From the NCBI RefSeq assembly GCF_020829495.1, contig NZ_JAIVFQ010000023.1, positions 1-64,000 of the forward strand: a stretch of 64,000 bases of DNA, read 5' to 3'. The number at the start of each line of letters is the position of its first letter. The stretch's first letter is position 1. Of this stretch, positions 25,143 to 34,055 are shown one piece after another. Made by a program: the position numbers and the translations under genes. The stretch is from Nostoc favosum CHAB5714. Its GTDB lineage: Bacteria; Cyanobacteriota; Cyanobacteriia; Cyanobacteriales; Nostocaceae. The notes below the pieces were generated by a model. The model saw only the letters and a list, made by a program, of their open reading frames with translations. It was not told where the DNA came from and made no database searches.

Positions 25143-25754
25143 TTGTCAGTTCTCTTGGATAATCAGCTAGTCGGCACGCTCCCCGTAATACCCTTGCAAC
25201 CCAATCAGCTAAACCTATTTCCAGAAGTGAAACCCACGCCAGCACGTAGAGCAGAGGGGCTGGTGATGAGTGCTGATGCCCTGCTGAAGTGGAAATCTCA
25301 GATTTTGGACTATCAGCAGAAGGTGAGGGAGAGCAAACCACCACAGCAGACGGCATTGTTTGACCTTGCACCCAACCATTGCGACCCTGACCGGATTGAT
25401 CCGTTGCAGTTGTCAGTGCGATCGCTCTCTTTTTGGAGGATGCCAGCTGATAGCCCCGGCGATGCGTGTCTTTACTTTGTTGTTGACTCTGCGGCTGGCC
25501 TGATTTTATATGTAGGGGAAACTTGCAGAAGTAACAAGCGCTGGAAAGGGATTCACGCCTGCAAGGATTACATCGCCAGCTATCAGGATTTGCATTATCG
25601 CTATGAGATGAAGACAGCAGTCAACATCGCGTTTTGGTGGGACACCCCCACAGACCGACGCGCACGGCAAGAATTGGAATTGAGTTTAATTTTGAAGTGG
25701 CGCAGTCCATTTAATAAAGAGAACTGGGAGCGCTGGGGGCAACCGTTTAGTTAG
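25143..25754 (+). CDS. GIY-YIG nuclease family protein (complete copy C)
   Basis: Protein of 203 residues, TTG start. Residues about 108-145 carry the GIY-YIG core (ACLYFVVDSAAGLILYVGET then CRSNKRWKG), followed by KDYIASYQDLHYRYEMKTAV. The end KWRSPFNKENWERWGQPFS has the conserved Glu/Asn region. The N-terminal 100 residues are an unrelated linker with LNLFPEVKPTPARRAEGL. GIY-YIG enzymes cut DNA in repair, restriction or homing. Two broken paralogues (16294-16486 and 20723-21571) and their flanks show that this segment has multiplied. A past association with DUF1998 helicase fragments is likely. Confidence 0.8.
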   Translation: MSVLLDNQLVGTLPVIPLQPNQLNLFPEVKPTPARRAEGLVMSADALLKWKSQILDYQQKVRESKPPQQTALFDLAPNHCDPDRIDPLQLSVRSLSFWRMPADSPGDACLYFVVDSAAGLILYVGETCRSNKRWKGIHACKDYIASYQDLHYRYEMKTAVNIAFWWDTPTDRRARQELELSLILKWRSPFNKENWERWGQPFS

Positions 25755-26319
25755 AAAAAGTAAAGTTTAGTATCAAAGTAAATCCCCTCTTTTAATAGAG
25801 TGATAACTTATTAATTGAAGCCCTATAGCTTCATAGGCAGATTTGACAGCCGATGTTCAATTTAGTAAGAGGTAAAAACGCTGTTATATTGCAATCTGTC
25901 TGGTCAACTAAGAACAACACCCAACTCGAACGCTGATATTTCCTCCTAGTGGTAAACAGAGGGCGCTGTAACTGATTGTTTAATCAGTACAACCCTGAAC
26001 GAATGATAGATGTGAGGAAATAACTAAGCCAGTAGAACTTGGGTGTTGTTGTTTTGGGAATGTAAGCGCTCGCCTAATTGCACTATCCCCTTCAACAGCA
26101 GAATAATTAGTTGATTATTATTGGTCTTAATAGTTTTTATTCTGGTTTACCGAACTGAGCAATTAGAGTAAACCGTAATCTTTTTTTAGTTCTACTTAAG
26201 TGCGGTAATCATCATATTATTAGGTGATAAGAACCGAATTTACAGAAGTTTTAACCATACTTATTATGAATACATAAGCACAAAAGTAAGTGCAAAAACG
26301 ATTAAACAAGAGCTAATTA
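25755..26319 (+). repeat. duplicated segment, copy C, ending at a transposon end
   Basis: The first part equals 21572-21927 (copy B), and the second part equals the hsp20 upstream region of copy A. It breaks off at CAAGAGCTAATTA, exactly where hsp20 should begin about 30 bases later, and the solitary Tn3-type end follows at 26320. Confidence 0.8.
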
Positions 26320-26360
26320 GGGGCAAATATAGCGTCGTTGACACCAGGGGCAAACTAAAC
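26320..26360 (+). repeat. solitary Tn3-type terminal inverted repeat
   Basis: GGGGCAAATATAGCGTCGTT then GACACCAGGGGCAAACTAAAC. It shares the GACACCAGGGGCAA core with the other ends in this window, and its inner end (CAAACTAAAC) equals that of the repeat at 86-128. The element side is to the right, toward the dioxygenase gene. No partner end was found nearby. Confidence 0.7.
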
Positions 26361-26427
26361 ACTAATCCCGCCCACGATGACCCCTGTTATAACCTTGTTT
26401 TAAAACGCTCTCACGGATGAGATTGGG

Positions 26428-27330
26428 ATGAATACCGCCGCACACGAAGTTGCCCTTGACTACACTAACACCGTCCAAGCCGAGAAAACAGAAGACATCT
26501 CCCCAACCGCGCTCGATGAGCAGTACGATACTGCCACCATAATGGGCGGACTCTACGGCGACGGGATTATTGGATTGAAAGGAGCATTTGAGCCGACGTG
26601 GGCAGATCGCCTCGGTGAGGATATTGAGGTTCTCTTCTCAGAAGCGCTCGCCCGTCCTAGAGGGGCGGTAGGGCGGGGGCCTAACCGATACTACGTAGAG
26701 ATTCACCCGGAGAGAATCAGGGGGTTTCTCGACCTCGTGACACATCCTTGGGTAGTGGCAGTGTCAACCGCAGTTCTCTCTAAGGACTATAAAATCGTGG
26801 AGATTGGGTTCGACGTGCCTCTGACTGGCTCCATGAATCAGCCGTGGCACCGCGACTTTCTGGCGCCCGAAGCCACTCTGACAGGACGCAGGCTCAACTC
26901 GCTTGCCTTCAACTTGACCACGGTGGATGTCGAAGAGGACATGGGGCCGTTCGAGATAGCGCCCGGTACTCAGTGGGATCGGCCAATTGGCTTCAAACAC
27001 GAAATGTTTCCGCCCAAATCTCTTTATGGCCGATACCAGGAGCGCACCGTGAGGAAGCTCCCAAAGCGTGGAGATATATCTGTCCGGTCAGCGCTGACCA
27101 TTCATCGGGGTACAGCCAACCAATCCCAAAAATCGCGGCCAGCGCTAGTGCTTGGTGTGGATGCTCCAGATGCCCAAAACGCAAAGCGGCACGATCTCCA
27201 GTTTACTCAGTCTTACTACGAGACTATCCCTGTAGAACACCGAAAGCACTTCGCCTGCCGGATCGTTGACGCACTAGAACCTATCGTACAAGCGCATACG
27301 ATCGAAGGACTCGTTATGGGGGAGGCTTAA
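26428..27330 (+). CDS. PhyH-type Fe(II)/2-oxoglutarate dioxygenase
   Basis: Protein of 300 residues. The iron ligands are visible as H141-x-D143 (QPWHRDF) and H226 (LTIHRGTANQS), with R237 (SQKSRPAL) placed to bind 2-oxoglutarate. The carboxylate ligand is present, so a hydroxylase rather than a halogenase is expected. The substrate cannot be read from sequence, but the family acts on secondary metabolites and lipids. Codon use is clearly more GC-rich than in neighbouring genes, suggesting recent transfer. It sits alone beside a solitary Tn3-type end. A stem-loop follows the stop. Confidence 0.8.
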   Translation: MNTAAHEVALDYTNTVQAEKTEDISPTALDEQYDTATIMGGLYGDGIIGLKGAFEPTWADRLGEDIEVLFSEALARPRGAVGRGPNRYYVEIHPERIRGFLDLVTHPWVVAVSTAVLSKDYKIVEIGFDVPLTGSMNQPWHRDFLAPEATLTGRRLNSLAFNLTTVDVEEDMGPFEIAPGTQWDRPIGFKHEMFPPKSLYGRYQERTVRKLPKRGDISVRSALTIHRGTANQSQKSRPALVLGVDAPDAQNAKRHDLQFTQSYYETIPVEHRKHFACRIVDALEPIVQAHTIEGLVMGEA

Positions 27331-27333
27331 CAT

Positions 27334-27411
27334 AACCTGAGTTCAGGTTAAAACACATTATTAGCACATAAAGATTACTGCCTTCTCCCTGCAAAAACAA
27401 TGTGCTAATAA
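27334..27411 (+). terminator. two consecutive hairpins after the dioxygenase gene
   Basis: AACCTGA (27334-27340) pairs with TCAGGTT (27343-27349) only 4 bases behind the stop. TTATTAGCACAT (27358-27369) pairs with ATGTGCTAATAA (27400-27411). T-runs are short. The first could be a terminator and the second may be a small repeat element. Confidence 0.45.
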
Positions 27412-28098
27412 GGTATTTCACTGTATTAGTGCATAAAAATTACTGTTAAATGCGGTATAAACAACTTTACTGTCAAATCTAAAATCTATGTATAACAAAA
27501 GCTTAAGGGGCGATGCCTACGGCGGCAAGCTACGCTCCTACTGTTAGTCTTCCCTTAATAATGGGTGCGATCGCCTGCGACGGGCTACGCCTGCCTGGGG
27601 TTTCCTCGCTTGTAAAAGTTGAAATTACAGCGCCATGTTCAAAGGTTCTGGCAATTTGGCATCACTTGTCTCTGAATTGCCGTTTAAATGAGATATCAAC
27701 AGAACAGAACAGCCACAAATCGCCTAAGTTGACCCAACGCTGTAGAACTCAGCAGCCAACCCACAGCGCTCGGTCATCGCAACTCTTGGAGACGCTGCGC
27801 GAACGCTACAACTGGCTAGTAATGTACTAGAAAATAAATAGTAAATGTGCGATGGCGTACCCGCCCTTTCCGGTGGCGATCGCAATAAAGCGTAAGCAAA
27901 AAGCTCCTTAATCGTGTAATCTACAAGGCATTGAGCCGAAACCCTTGTGATTTCCTGTAAGATGGTCTGAAAAACCTTATCCTGTCTGCCTTTGATAATT
28001 CGCTACATCAGAGTCAAAAAAGCCTCTATTTACAACGAAAAATCAAGCTTTTTAAACTCATATTGCAGGAAATTACAAACATCTCGGCTTGATACCTA
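27412..28098. other. repeat-rich spacer
   Basis: No supported gene. It holds dispersed repeats of the GGCGATGCCTACGGCGGC and GGAGACGCTGCGCGAACGC types (27510-27540 and 27787-27808) and HIP1-like sites. Confidence 0.5.
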
Positions 28099-29691
28099 CT
28101 AAACTTTTGCTACAACTCCCTGATTTGGCAACTCGAAGGAAGCTGCTGTAATGACAGGTGCATTTGGATTGGACACGGTAATTTCAGTAGGTTGAGATTG
28201 AGGCAGCAGTCGGTAGTCAGTACGCCAGCGTTCGCGGTTCAGATCGCAGCGAACATAACCGCGCAGTCTACCATTGAAATATTTCACCCACGGGTTCTGT
28301 GGCAATGCTGCTTCTACGTCGAATGTCCAAGGACAGCTTGAACTGATCGAAGTACCAACAAACTCAGTCGCTACTGTTTGTGAGTTGGGGTCGTCGAAGT
28401 TAGCCTTCAGGTCATTAACCCAGCTAGAATGCCAGTCACCAGTAATGACTACGGGGTTCGACGGGCGGCGTTGCTGGATGAAACCGAGAATGCGATTGCG
28501 AGAGGCAACATAACCATCCCACTGGTCAAGGTTGAAGACTTCTCCTGCTCCGGTATCGTAGTCAAACTGAGCCATGATAGTCTGTTGGGCAATGACGTTC
28601 CAGCGTGCGCCAGAGCGATCCAGTCCCTCAAACAGCCACCGCTCTTGCTCCGAACCAGTCATTGTAGCAGTTGGGTCAGTAGCAAGAGCGCATCGCGGCT
28701 TACGTCCGTCACCACAGGGTTGATTGGTACGGTACTGGCGGGTATCTAGGACGTTGAATTCAACGAGATCGCCAAAAGTCAACCGTCGGTAGAGCTGCAA
28801 ATCAAGACCTCTAGGCTTTGAGAAGTCCCGCAGTGGCATGTGTTCATAATATGCCTGAAAAGCAGCAGCACGGCGGGCAAGGAACACCGAGCGTGACTGT
28901 GCTTCGGGGTCTTGAGGAATTTCGTCTGCCCAATTATTGTCAACTTCGTGGTCGTCCCAAGTGACTAGCCAAGGAAATGCAGCATGAGTTGCTTGTAGGT
29001 GTGGGTCAGTCTTGTACAGAGCGTGACGGTTACGGTACTCCTGCAAGGTAAATGGCTCACCATTGCCATCGTGCGATCGCAGCGCAGTTGTACTCGGTGG
29101 GCCTTCATAAATATAATCACCGAGATGAACCACTAAGTCTAAATCCTCTTGAGCCATATTTTTGTAGGCGGCATAATAACCACTTTGCCAGTTTTGACAG
29201 GAAGCGAAGGCAAAGCGGAAGCGCTCAACGCGATCGCGCGGGTTAGGAGCAGTGCGAGTCCGCCCAATAGGACTGACTTGATTACCTACTCTGAAGCGAT
29301 ACCAGTACCATCGTGCAGGTTGTAATCCTTGCACTTCTACATGAACAGAGTGTCCAAATTCTGGAGTAGCCATCTGTGTGCCACTGCGGACAACTTGCCG
29401 CATCTTTTCGTCGGTAGCAACCTGCCACTGCACTGGAACATTATATGGTGGCATCCCACCACCATTGAGCGGATCGGGGGCTAAACGCGTCCACAGCACT
29501 ACATTATCTGGAAGTGGTTCACCAGAAGCAACACCCAGACTAAAAGGATAATTAGAAAATCGGGGTTGGGCGAGAACTTTGTTAGACCATTGATTGGCGA
29601 TCGCAAAACCAGTTAAGGCTCCAGTTCCAATCAACACTTGTCGCCGTCTCAAGCGACTTGATAGCAAGCGCTCGAAGTTGAAGTTCTGCAT
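28099..29691 (-). CDS. phoD: PhoD-type alkaline phosphatase, Tat-exported
   Basis: Protein of 530 residues from ATG 29691, chosen because GGGGAG lies 4 bases upstream; an in-frame start at 29760 adds 23 unlikely residues. A twin-arginine signal (SSRLRRRQVLIGTGALTGF) leads to cleavage near VLAQPRF. PhoD metal-site motifs are present: FASCQNWQSGYYAAYKNMAQ, LVVHLGDYIYEG, TWDDHEVDNNWADE and ITGDWHSSWV. The enzyme is a periplasmic Ca/Fe phosphomonoesterase/diesterase for scavenging phosphate. It is a whole gene amid relics. Confidence 0.92.
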   Translation of the reverse strand: MQNFNFERLLSSRLRRRQVLIGTGALTGFAIANQWSNKVLAQPRFSNYPFSLGVASGEPLPDNVVLWTRLAPDPLNGGGMPPYNVPVQWQVATDEKMRQVVRSGTQMATPEFGHSVHVEVQGLQPARWYWYRFRVGNQVSPIGRTRTAPNPRDRVERFRFAFASCQNWQSGYYAAYKNMAQEDLDLVVHLGDYIYEGPPSTTALRSHDGNGEPFTLQEYRNRHALYKTDPHLQATHAAFPWLVTWDDHEVDNNWADEIPQDPEAQSRSVFLARRAAAFQAYYEHMPLRDFSKPRGLDLQLYRRLTFGDLVEFNVLDTRQYRTNQPCGDGRKPRCALATDPTATMTGSEQERWLFEGLDRSGARWNVIAQQTIMAQFDYDTGAGEVFNLDQWDGYVASRNRILGFIQQRRPSNPVVITGDWHSSWVNDLKANFDDPNSQTVATEFVGTSISSSCPWTFDVEAALPQNPWVKYFNGRLRGYVRCDLNRERWRTDYRLLPQSQPTEITVSNPNAPVITAASFELPNQGVVAKV

Positions 29692-30159
29692 ATACTCCCC
29701 TGATTGTCGCGTTTGAATCACAGCAAAGTGTAACAGCGCAACTTTAATCCCTCTTTGCAATCAGGTTAAGTGTTGATTATTCCAACACAACCCTAATTGT
29801 TTTACCTGAACTAATAGTGCTTTAATACTTGGGTTGGGGCGTTTTATAATTTAGGCTATTTTTTCATCAATATCCTTATCCAACAAGGGTTTCAGAAATA
29901 CCGTGCATTTGCCCTGTTGTCTACACTATCTACAAATGTAGACGTTAGGGAGAGAGTTTCCTCGCTTGAATCATGCTGCTTTAACTGTGACCTTGAAGAG
30001 TGCTGTCTCCAAACGACTGGTAAATTCAACAGGAGCAATTGCTTAATTTCCTCTCTTGATTGGGGGGCGCGTAGCTTGCCGCCGTAGGCAGTAGGCATCG
30101 CCTAACACCTAAAATACTGCTATGGTCAATTACTACCAGATTGCTTTATAGGAAAAGTT
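29692..30159. other. spacer with a small helicase relic
   Basis: Non-coding apart from 29971-30033, where the minus strand reads EFTSRLETALFKVTVKAA and a stop. This matches the end of the UvrD fragment at 30813 (EFTNRLETVLGKVAVI). It is the last trace of a second UvrD copy. Confidence 0.45.
29763..29770 (-). promoter_or_regulatory. possible Pho-box unit
   Basis: On the minus strand CTTAACCT, 72 bases upstream of the phoD start, matches the PyTTAAPyPyT unit of cyanobacterial Pho boxes. Only one good unit is visible where tandem units with 3-base spacers are expected. Confidence 0.3.
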
Positions 30160-30711
30160 ATGAATGAGACTTTAGCAGCCACACTAGGGGAATTACAAGC
30201 ACAAATATATTGGTTACATGATGCTGAGGAGTTTACAGAATTGGCATTAGCAGCAGCTACTATATATATGAAACTTGGTTATACTCAACAGCAGGCAGAA
30301 ACGGCAGGTAACTTAATTAGTCAGGCTTATCAATTAGCGGATGATGCTGCTTTAGCCCAAGAAGCAGGTAATTTTGACAAAGAAATGCAGTTTTATTATC
30401 AAGCTAAAGATAAATTAACCCAAGTAGAAACTACATTAGTTTATCAAACCAGTATCGCCATACATCAAATGAAATGGTGGATGTATTTTCGTCATAAACA
30501 AAAATTACAAATTCTGCTCCACTTATTTTTACAAAATTTTAAAGCGGTAGGGTTGATTAACTTACTTACTGCTCTTAAACTTACATATTTTCTAATGGAA
30601 ATAGGCAGAGTTCACAAATCGCGTGACATCGAAACCACGAAACATAATGCTATAAAATACTGGACAGAATTATTGAAAATCAAACCGCCACAATATCCTT
30701 ATCTTGGTTAA
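30160..30711 (+). CDS. hypothetical helical protein
   Basis: Protein of 183 residues, AT-rich gene. Residues about 15-90 look like TPR-type helices (ELALAAATIYMKLGYTQQQA and SQAYQLADDAALAQEAGNFD). Residues about 110-150 are hydrophobic and basic (KLQILLHLFLQNFKAVGLIN). No family is recognised. It is inserted between UvrD remnants and appears intact. Confidence 0.5.
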   Translation: MNETLAATLGELQAQIYWLHDAEEFTELALAAATIYMKLGYTQQQAETAGNLISQAYQLADDAALAQEAGNFDKEMQFYYQAKDKLTQVETTLVYQTSIAIHQMKWWMYFRHKQKLQILLHLFLQNFKAVGLINLLTALKLTYFLMEIGRVHKSRDIETTKHNAIKYWTELLKIKPPQYPYLG

Positions 30712-30749
30712 ACTGCTTATTTTTAGGCTTGAGCGCGATTGGTAAACTA

Positions 30750-30776
30750 CGCATCCTTAACTTTTCCTCTAAGAAT
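30750..30776 (-). repeat. 27-bp direct repeat, left copy
   Basis: Identical to 32797-32823. Read on the minus strand it carries a ribosome site and an ATG (AGAGGAAAAGTTAAGGATG), and in the right copy this starts the UvrD gene. It therefore marks a duplicated gene-start region, with the left copy leading into a broken frame. Confidence 0.75.
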
Positions 30777-30812
30777 GGGGAGAGCGATTGCTTGAATGAA
30801 GGATAAATACAA

Positions 30813-31220
30813 TCAAATTACTGCCACTTTACCTAATACCGTCTCCAAGCGGTTGGTAAATTCTGATGAGCGATCGCAACTCAAAATCAGTTGCTCCATT
30901 GCCCGTGTCATCGCCACATACAATAGTCGCGCTTCTTCTTCTGGTGTACCGTGTCCGTACTGGTCAGGCATAAAACCAATACCAGGAATAAGCACCACTG
31001 GGAACTCTAGCCCTTTGCTGGAGTGCATGGTTATGAGTTTGATGCTTTGTTCGTCCGGGTGATAGTTGCGGCTGTCACTGCTGGCGTTTACCCACTCTAT
31101 TGGTATTTGGGCTTGTTGGAAGTCGTTGTAGATGCGATCGCCCATAAAGTTGGAGCGGTAAATAATTGCTATTTCGTTCCAGGGGATATCTCGCTCGTGT
31201 AATTGTTGCACTCGCTCTGC
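30813..31220 (-). pseudogene. UvrD/Rep-type helicase, C-terminal fragment
   Basis: Contains the last UvrD motifs: EIAIIYRSNFMGDRIYNDFQ, IKLITMHSSKGLEFPVVLIP (motif V) and EEEARLLYVAMTRAMEQLIL (motif VI). The frame stays open to the IS630 border. The N-terminal fragment lies on the other side of the IS, but roughly 200 central residues are missing and the frames do not join, so the IS event came with a deletion. Confidence 0.85.
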
Positions 31221-31244
31221 TAGTAGTCTGCCAAGGCAACTTTG

Positions 31245-32027
31245 CTAGGTTAAACTCGGATATAAGCGCTGCATTTTTCTACGAGCATCTTTAGTTTGAA
31301 AACCCCAATAGACACTGGCTTTTTGTTGATTACGCTGTTTCTCCCAAGCGGCGATTTCGGAAGTTAACGTTTCTGCATTAGGAATACGCCGTTCTAAACA
31401 TTGACGGGATAAAACAGATAACTCAATTTCTACTTGATTTAACCAAGAAGCGTGTTTAGGAGTATAGTGAAACTCTAATTTTTGAATAATTCGACGTGCT
31501 TCTTGTGGCGAAAACACCTCGTATAATGCACTTGGAGTATGAATATTTAGATTATCAACAACTAAACGAATCACATCAGCTTGGGGGTAATAAACATCTA
31601 CTAAATCTTTTAATTGTTTTGCCAAATCTACTTTTGTACGACGCTGTGTGACTTCAATATGTCTCCACCCTGCTAAAGGCTCGAAAAATGCAAATAAATT
31701 TACAACTCCATTGCGTTTATACTCATAATCATAACGTTCAGGCTGATCTGGTTCTGGTGGCAAAGGAAGTCTTACTTCTTCTACTAATTGATATGGACGT
31801 TCATCTAGACAGACTGTAGATTTTTTCGGATTATATGACTCATTGTACAAATCCAAAACATCCTCCATTCTGAATACATACTCTGCGTTAACTTCGGGAA
31901 TACACCACTGTTCTTTTAACCACGGTTTAATCTCGTTTTTTTTAGAGTTTGACGTATTGTTTCGTCGGAAATTGAATCTATTATCCCAAGGTTTACTAAG
32001 TGATCCGCTAATAATTGCATTGTCCAA
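31245..32027 (-). CDS. IS630 transposase, catalytic part (OrfB)
   Basis: Protein of 260 residues with the DDE domain: VCLDERPYQLVEEVRLPLPP (first Asp), VIRLVVDNLNIHTPSALYEV (second Asp) and PKHASWLNQVEIELSVLSRQ (Glu). It overlaps the upstream HTH frame by 112 bases in another frame, so the full transposase is probably made by frameshifting, as is usual for many cyanobacterial IS630 copies. The first 40 codons in this frame are probably not translated alone. Confidence 0.85.
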   Translation of the reverse strand: MDNAIISGSLSKPWDNRFNFRRNNTSNSKKNEIKPWLKEQWCIPEVNAEYVFRMEDVLDLYNESYNPKKSTVCLDERPYQLVEEVRLPLPPEPDQPERYDYEYKRNGVVNLFAFFEPLAGWRHIEVTQRRTKVDLAKQLKDLVDVYYPQADVIRLVVDNLNIHTPSALYEVFSPQEARRIIQKLEFHYTPKHASWLNQVEIELSVLSRQCLERRIPNAETLTSEIAAWEKQRNQQKASVYWGFQTKDARRKMQRLYPSLT

Positions 32028-32356
32028 CGCACTCTCCCCTCTGGCGGATTAGAACAAGCCGTTGCAATCAAAAATGCTTCTTGCTTTTCATCTAATTTTT
32101 GAGGTTTTGGTGGATGTGGTTCATCCTTTAGCGCAAAATCTAATCCACCAATGACAAATTTTTCTCGTGTCCGTTGTACTGTTGCAACATGAACTCTAAC
32201 TCTATCAGCGATCGCTGAGTCTGTTTCATCTTCAGCAGCCATCAAAAGAATGTTTGCACGGGTTATAGTTCTTGCCTTGTGCTTACCTTTCTTTATTATT
32301 GATTGCAGTTGAGCAACTTCATCTTCACTCAAGTCAACGATGTACTTCTTTGCCAT
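31916..32356 (-). CDS. IS630 transposase, DNA-binding part (OrfA)
   Basis: Protein of 146 residues with paired helix-turn-helix regions (DEVAQLQSIIKKGKHKARTI and DSAIADRVRVHVATVQRTRE) that bind the IS ends. It overlaps OrfB at its 3' end. Both frames look intact, so this copy may still be active. Confidence 0.85.
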   Translation of the reverse strand: MAKKYIVDLSEDEVAQLQSIIKKGKHKARTITRANILLMAAEDETDSAIADRVRVHVATVQRTREKFVIGGLDFALKDEPHPPKPQKLDEKQEAFLIATACSNPPEGRVRWTMQLLADHLVNLGIIDSISDETIRQTLKKTRLNRG

Positions 32357-32425
32357 ATTATTCCCTGTTTTTAGCTAGTTTACCAATCACAGGTATTACT
32401 TAGCAAACTTTGCTTGGCAGACTAC

Positions 32426-32801
32426 TAGAGTCGGGTTTGGGGATGTTGTACTTTTTGAGTAAATCCATGCACCAGCCATGAAAGTGTCTTACTCGGATGC
32501 GACTAATTTTGTTTGGGTCTTCTTGAACCACTTGCCTAAGTTTGGCAGCAAGAGAGACATTGAAACATAACACTAAAATTGGTTTATTACTGACTTGTGC
32601 AAGGTGCTGACAACGGTAGGCTAAAATCATGGTTTTTCCTGAACCCGCTACACCATGAATTACCCGATGCCCATCACCTAAACTCCTGGCTAACTGTTCC
32701 TGTTGCAAATCCATAATTTTGAGAATGTCGGGGATTTGCAACTGTGGTGATTCTCCGGTGGTGTCTACATCAAATAAAGATAACTGCTTGGCACATCGCA
32801 T
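32426..32801 (-). pseudogene. UvrD-type helicase, N-terminal fragment
   Basis: Starts MRCAKQLSLFDVDTTGESPQ with ribosome site AGAGGAAAAG. Walker A is GVAGSGKT, followed by the motif-Ia region LVLCFNVSLAAKLRQVV. The frame ends inside the IS630 left behind at HGWCMDLLKKYNIPKPDSS. The start overlaps the end region of the SNF2 gene (15 bases apart), so both were one operon. Confidence 0.85.
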
Positions 32802-32823
32802 CCTTAACTTTTCCTCTAAGAAT
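32797..32823 (-). repeat. 27-bp direct repeat, right copy
   Basis: Identical to 30750-30776. It contains the SNF2 stop codon and the UvrD ribosome site and start codon. Confidence 0.75.
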
Positions 32824-34000
32824 CCGGTTTAAACCACTCATAGCAAATTAACTTGATGTCTTTTTGCTGGATAATTTCGATAGGTCTTATATCTTGGTCA
32901 TCTGCAAGTTCCTCATATTGGTCAGTGTCTACAAAATATTCATCTAACTCGAAAATGAGTAAGTTAATATTTTTATGTTGTTTGAAATTCTCCCAAACTG
33001 CCTTAATATCTCGTTCATAACTACGGGAATTAACTGTGGTAATTACCTTTAAGACCCGTTCTTTGGTTTCTTCATCAATTGGTTCACTTTGAAATAAATC
33101 AGGCTGGGTGAGGGCATGATGAATATTTTGCAGGAGCTTTGACATTTGCGGCTTAATGCCTTTAGCCGTCTGCTGTTGCTGGAAAGATGTAAACAGATTG
33201 CCTATGGCTCTTTCTAAAACAGGGAAAATGCGGTTATCAAACTCAACTGGTGGTAATTCATCAGGTTTGGGAAAATCTGAGGATTGGCATTTAAGCCAGT
33301 TAAAGATGGTGCGTTTGTCGCTAATCAACCTATTAGGGTCTAGGGAGATAGCATTATCAATGCGTGGGTAAAAATGCCAAAAGTGCTTGTCTTGTACCCG
33401 AAAAGCAAAGAATATTCCCCCATCAGGAACGTTGGGATGGGGTATGGGTTTATTCCAGGTGCTATGAATACCAAAGGGAATATCATCAATTAGTTCCTTG
33501 CTTGCTTGTTGTAAAAACTCTAGTAACGGTAATCTCATCTCATCTAGGGATACCAAATCAGATGCTTGTTCTAGTTCCTCTAAAATGGCTTGTTTTTCTG
33601 CATCGGTGTCAGCCATCTTGAGTTTGTACAGTTCGTCTAATGATTTACCAGAAATAGTTTCACCTAGTACACTACCGTCTAGCCCTACTTCCCGGTCAAT
33701 GGTAGCGATGCGCTCTTGTAATCTTCTAACTAGCCCTAATAAATCGTCTAGTCCCTGTTCTGGAAAGCAGTTGTAGATAAACAACTCGTCATAATCAGTG
33801 CCTAAGCGGTCAATGCGTCCTGCCCTTTGAATCATACGTACTGGGTTCCAATGCAGGTCATAGTTAACTAACACGCCAGCATCTTGCAGGTTTTGACCTT
33901 CTGATAGTACATCTGGCGTAGATATAGCGAAGCTGTCACCAGGGGCAAGATAGCCTGAAAGCATTGTGGAGTATGGGTTTGAGAAAAAAGAGTTGCTCAT
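32816..34000 (-). pseudogene. SNF2-type helicase, C-terminal half, cut by the Tn3 transposon
   Basis: The helicase part keeps only the last motifs: STPDVLSEGQNLQDAGVLVN (motif V region) and WNPVRMIQRAGRIDRLG (motif VI). About 330 residues of family-specific C-terminus follow (PDGGIFFAFRVQDKHFWHFY). The ATPase lobe with Walker A/B is missing. The frame runs back through the transposon end to a chance start at 34000, so the first about 28 residues come from the transposon. Proteins of this type occur in defence loci, such as DrmD-like SNF2 helicases. It was followed by the UvrD gene. Confidence 0.85.
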
Positions 34001-34055
34001 TGGGTTTTGACGGGCGTTTTATAAGCACAGCCACAGATTGGACAAAATCGGTGTC

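Larger units (their letters stand above)
31223..32425 (-). mobile_element. IS630-family insertion sequence
   Basis: Flanked by TA on both sides (31221-31222 and 32426-32427), as expected for IS630/mariner elements. The ends are inverted: GTAGTCTGCCAAGGCAAC at the left and the complement of GTAGTCTGCCAAGCAAAG at the right, diverging after about 14 bases. Length about 1.2 kb, with two overlapping transposase frames. Confidence 0.85.

Noticed and set aside
24826-25371. Minus-strand frame of 181 codons
   Set aside because: It overlaps the well-formed 66-residue gene and the GIY-YIG start on the other strand. Composition is erratic and there is no ribosome site.
27513-27830. Plus-strand frame of 105 codons
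   Set aside because: It runs through dispersed intergenic repeats (GGCGATGCC and GGAGACGCTGCG types) and has no conserved look.
29892-30098. Minus-strand frame of 68 codons
   Set aside because: It crosses repeats and the UvrD trace in a different frame. There is no coding look.
31245-32027. IS630 OrfB as an independent gene from its first Met
   Set aside because: The first about 40 codons overlap OrfA in another frame and read as nonsense, so expression as an OrfA-OrfB frameshift product is more likely.
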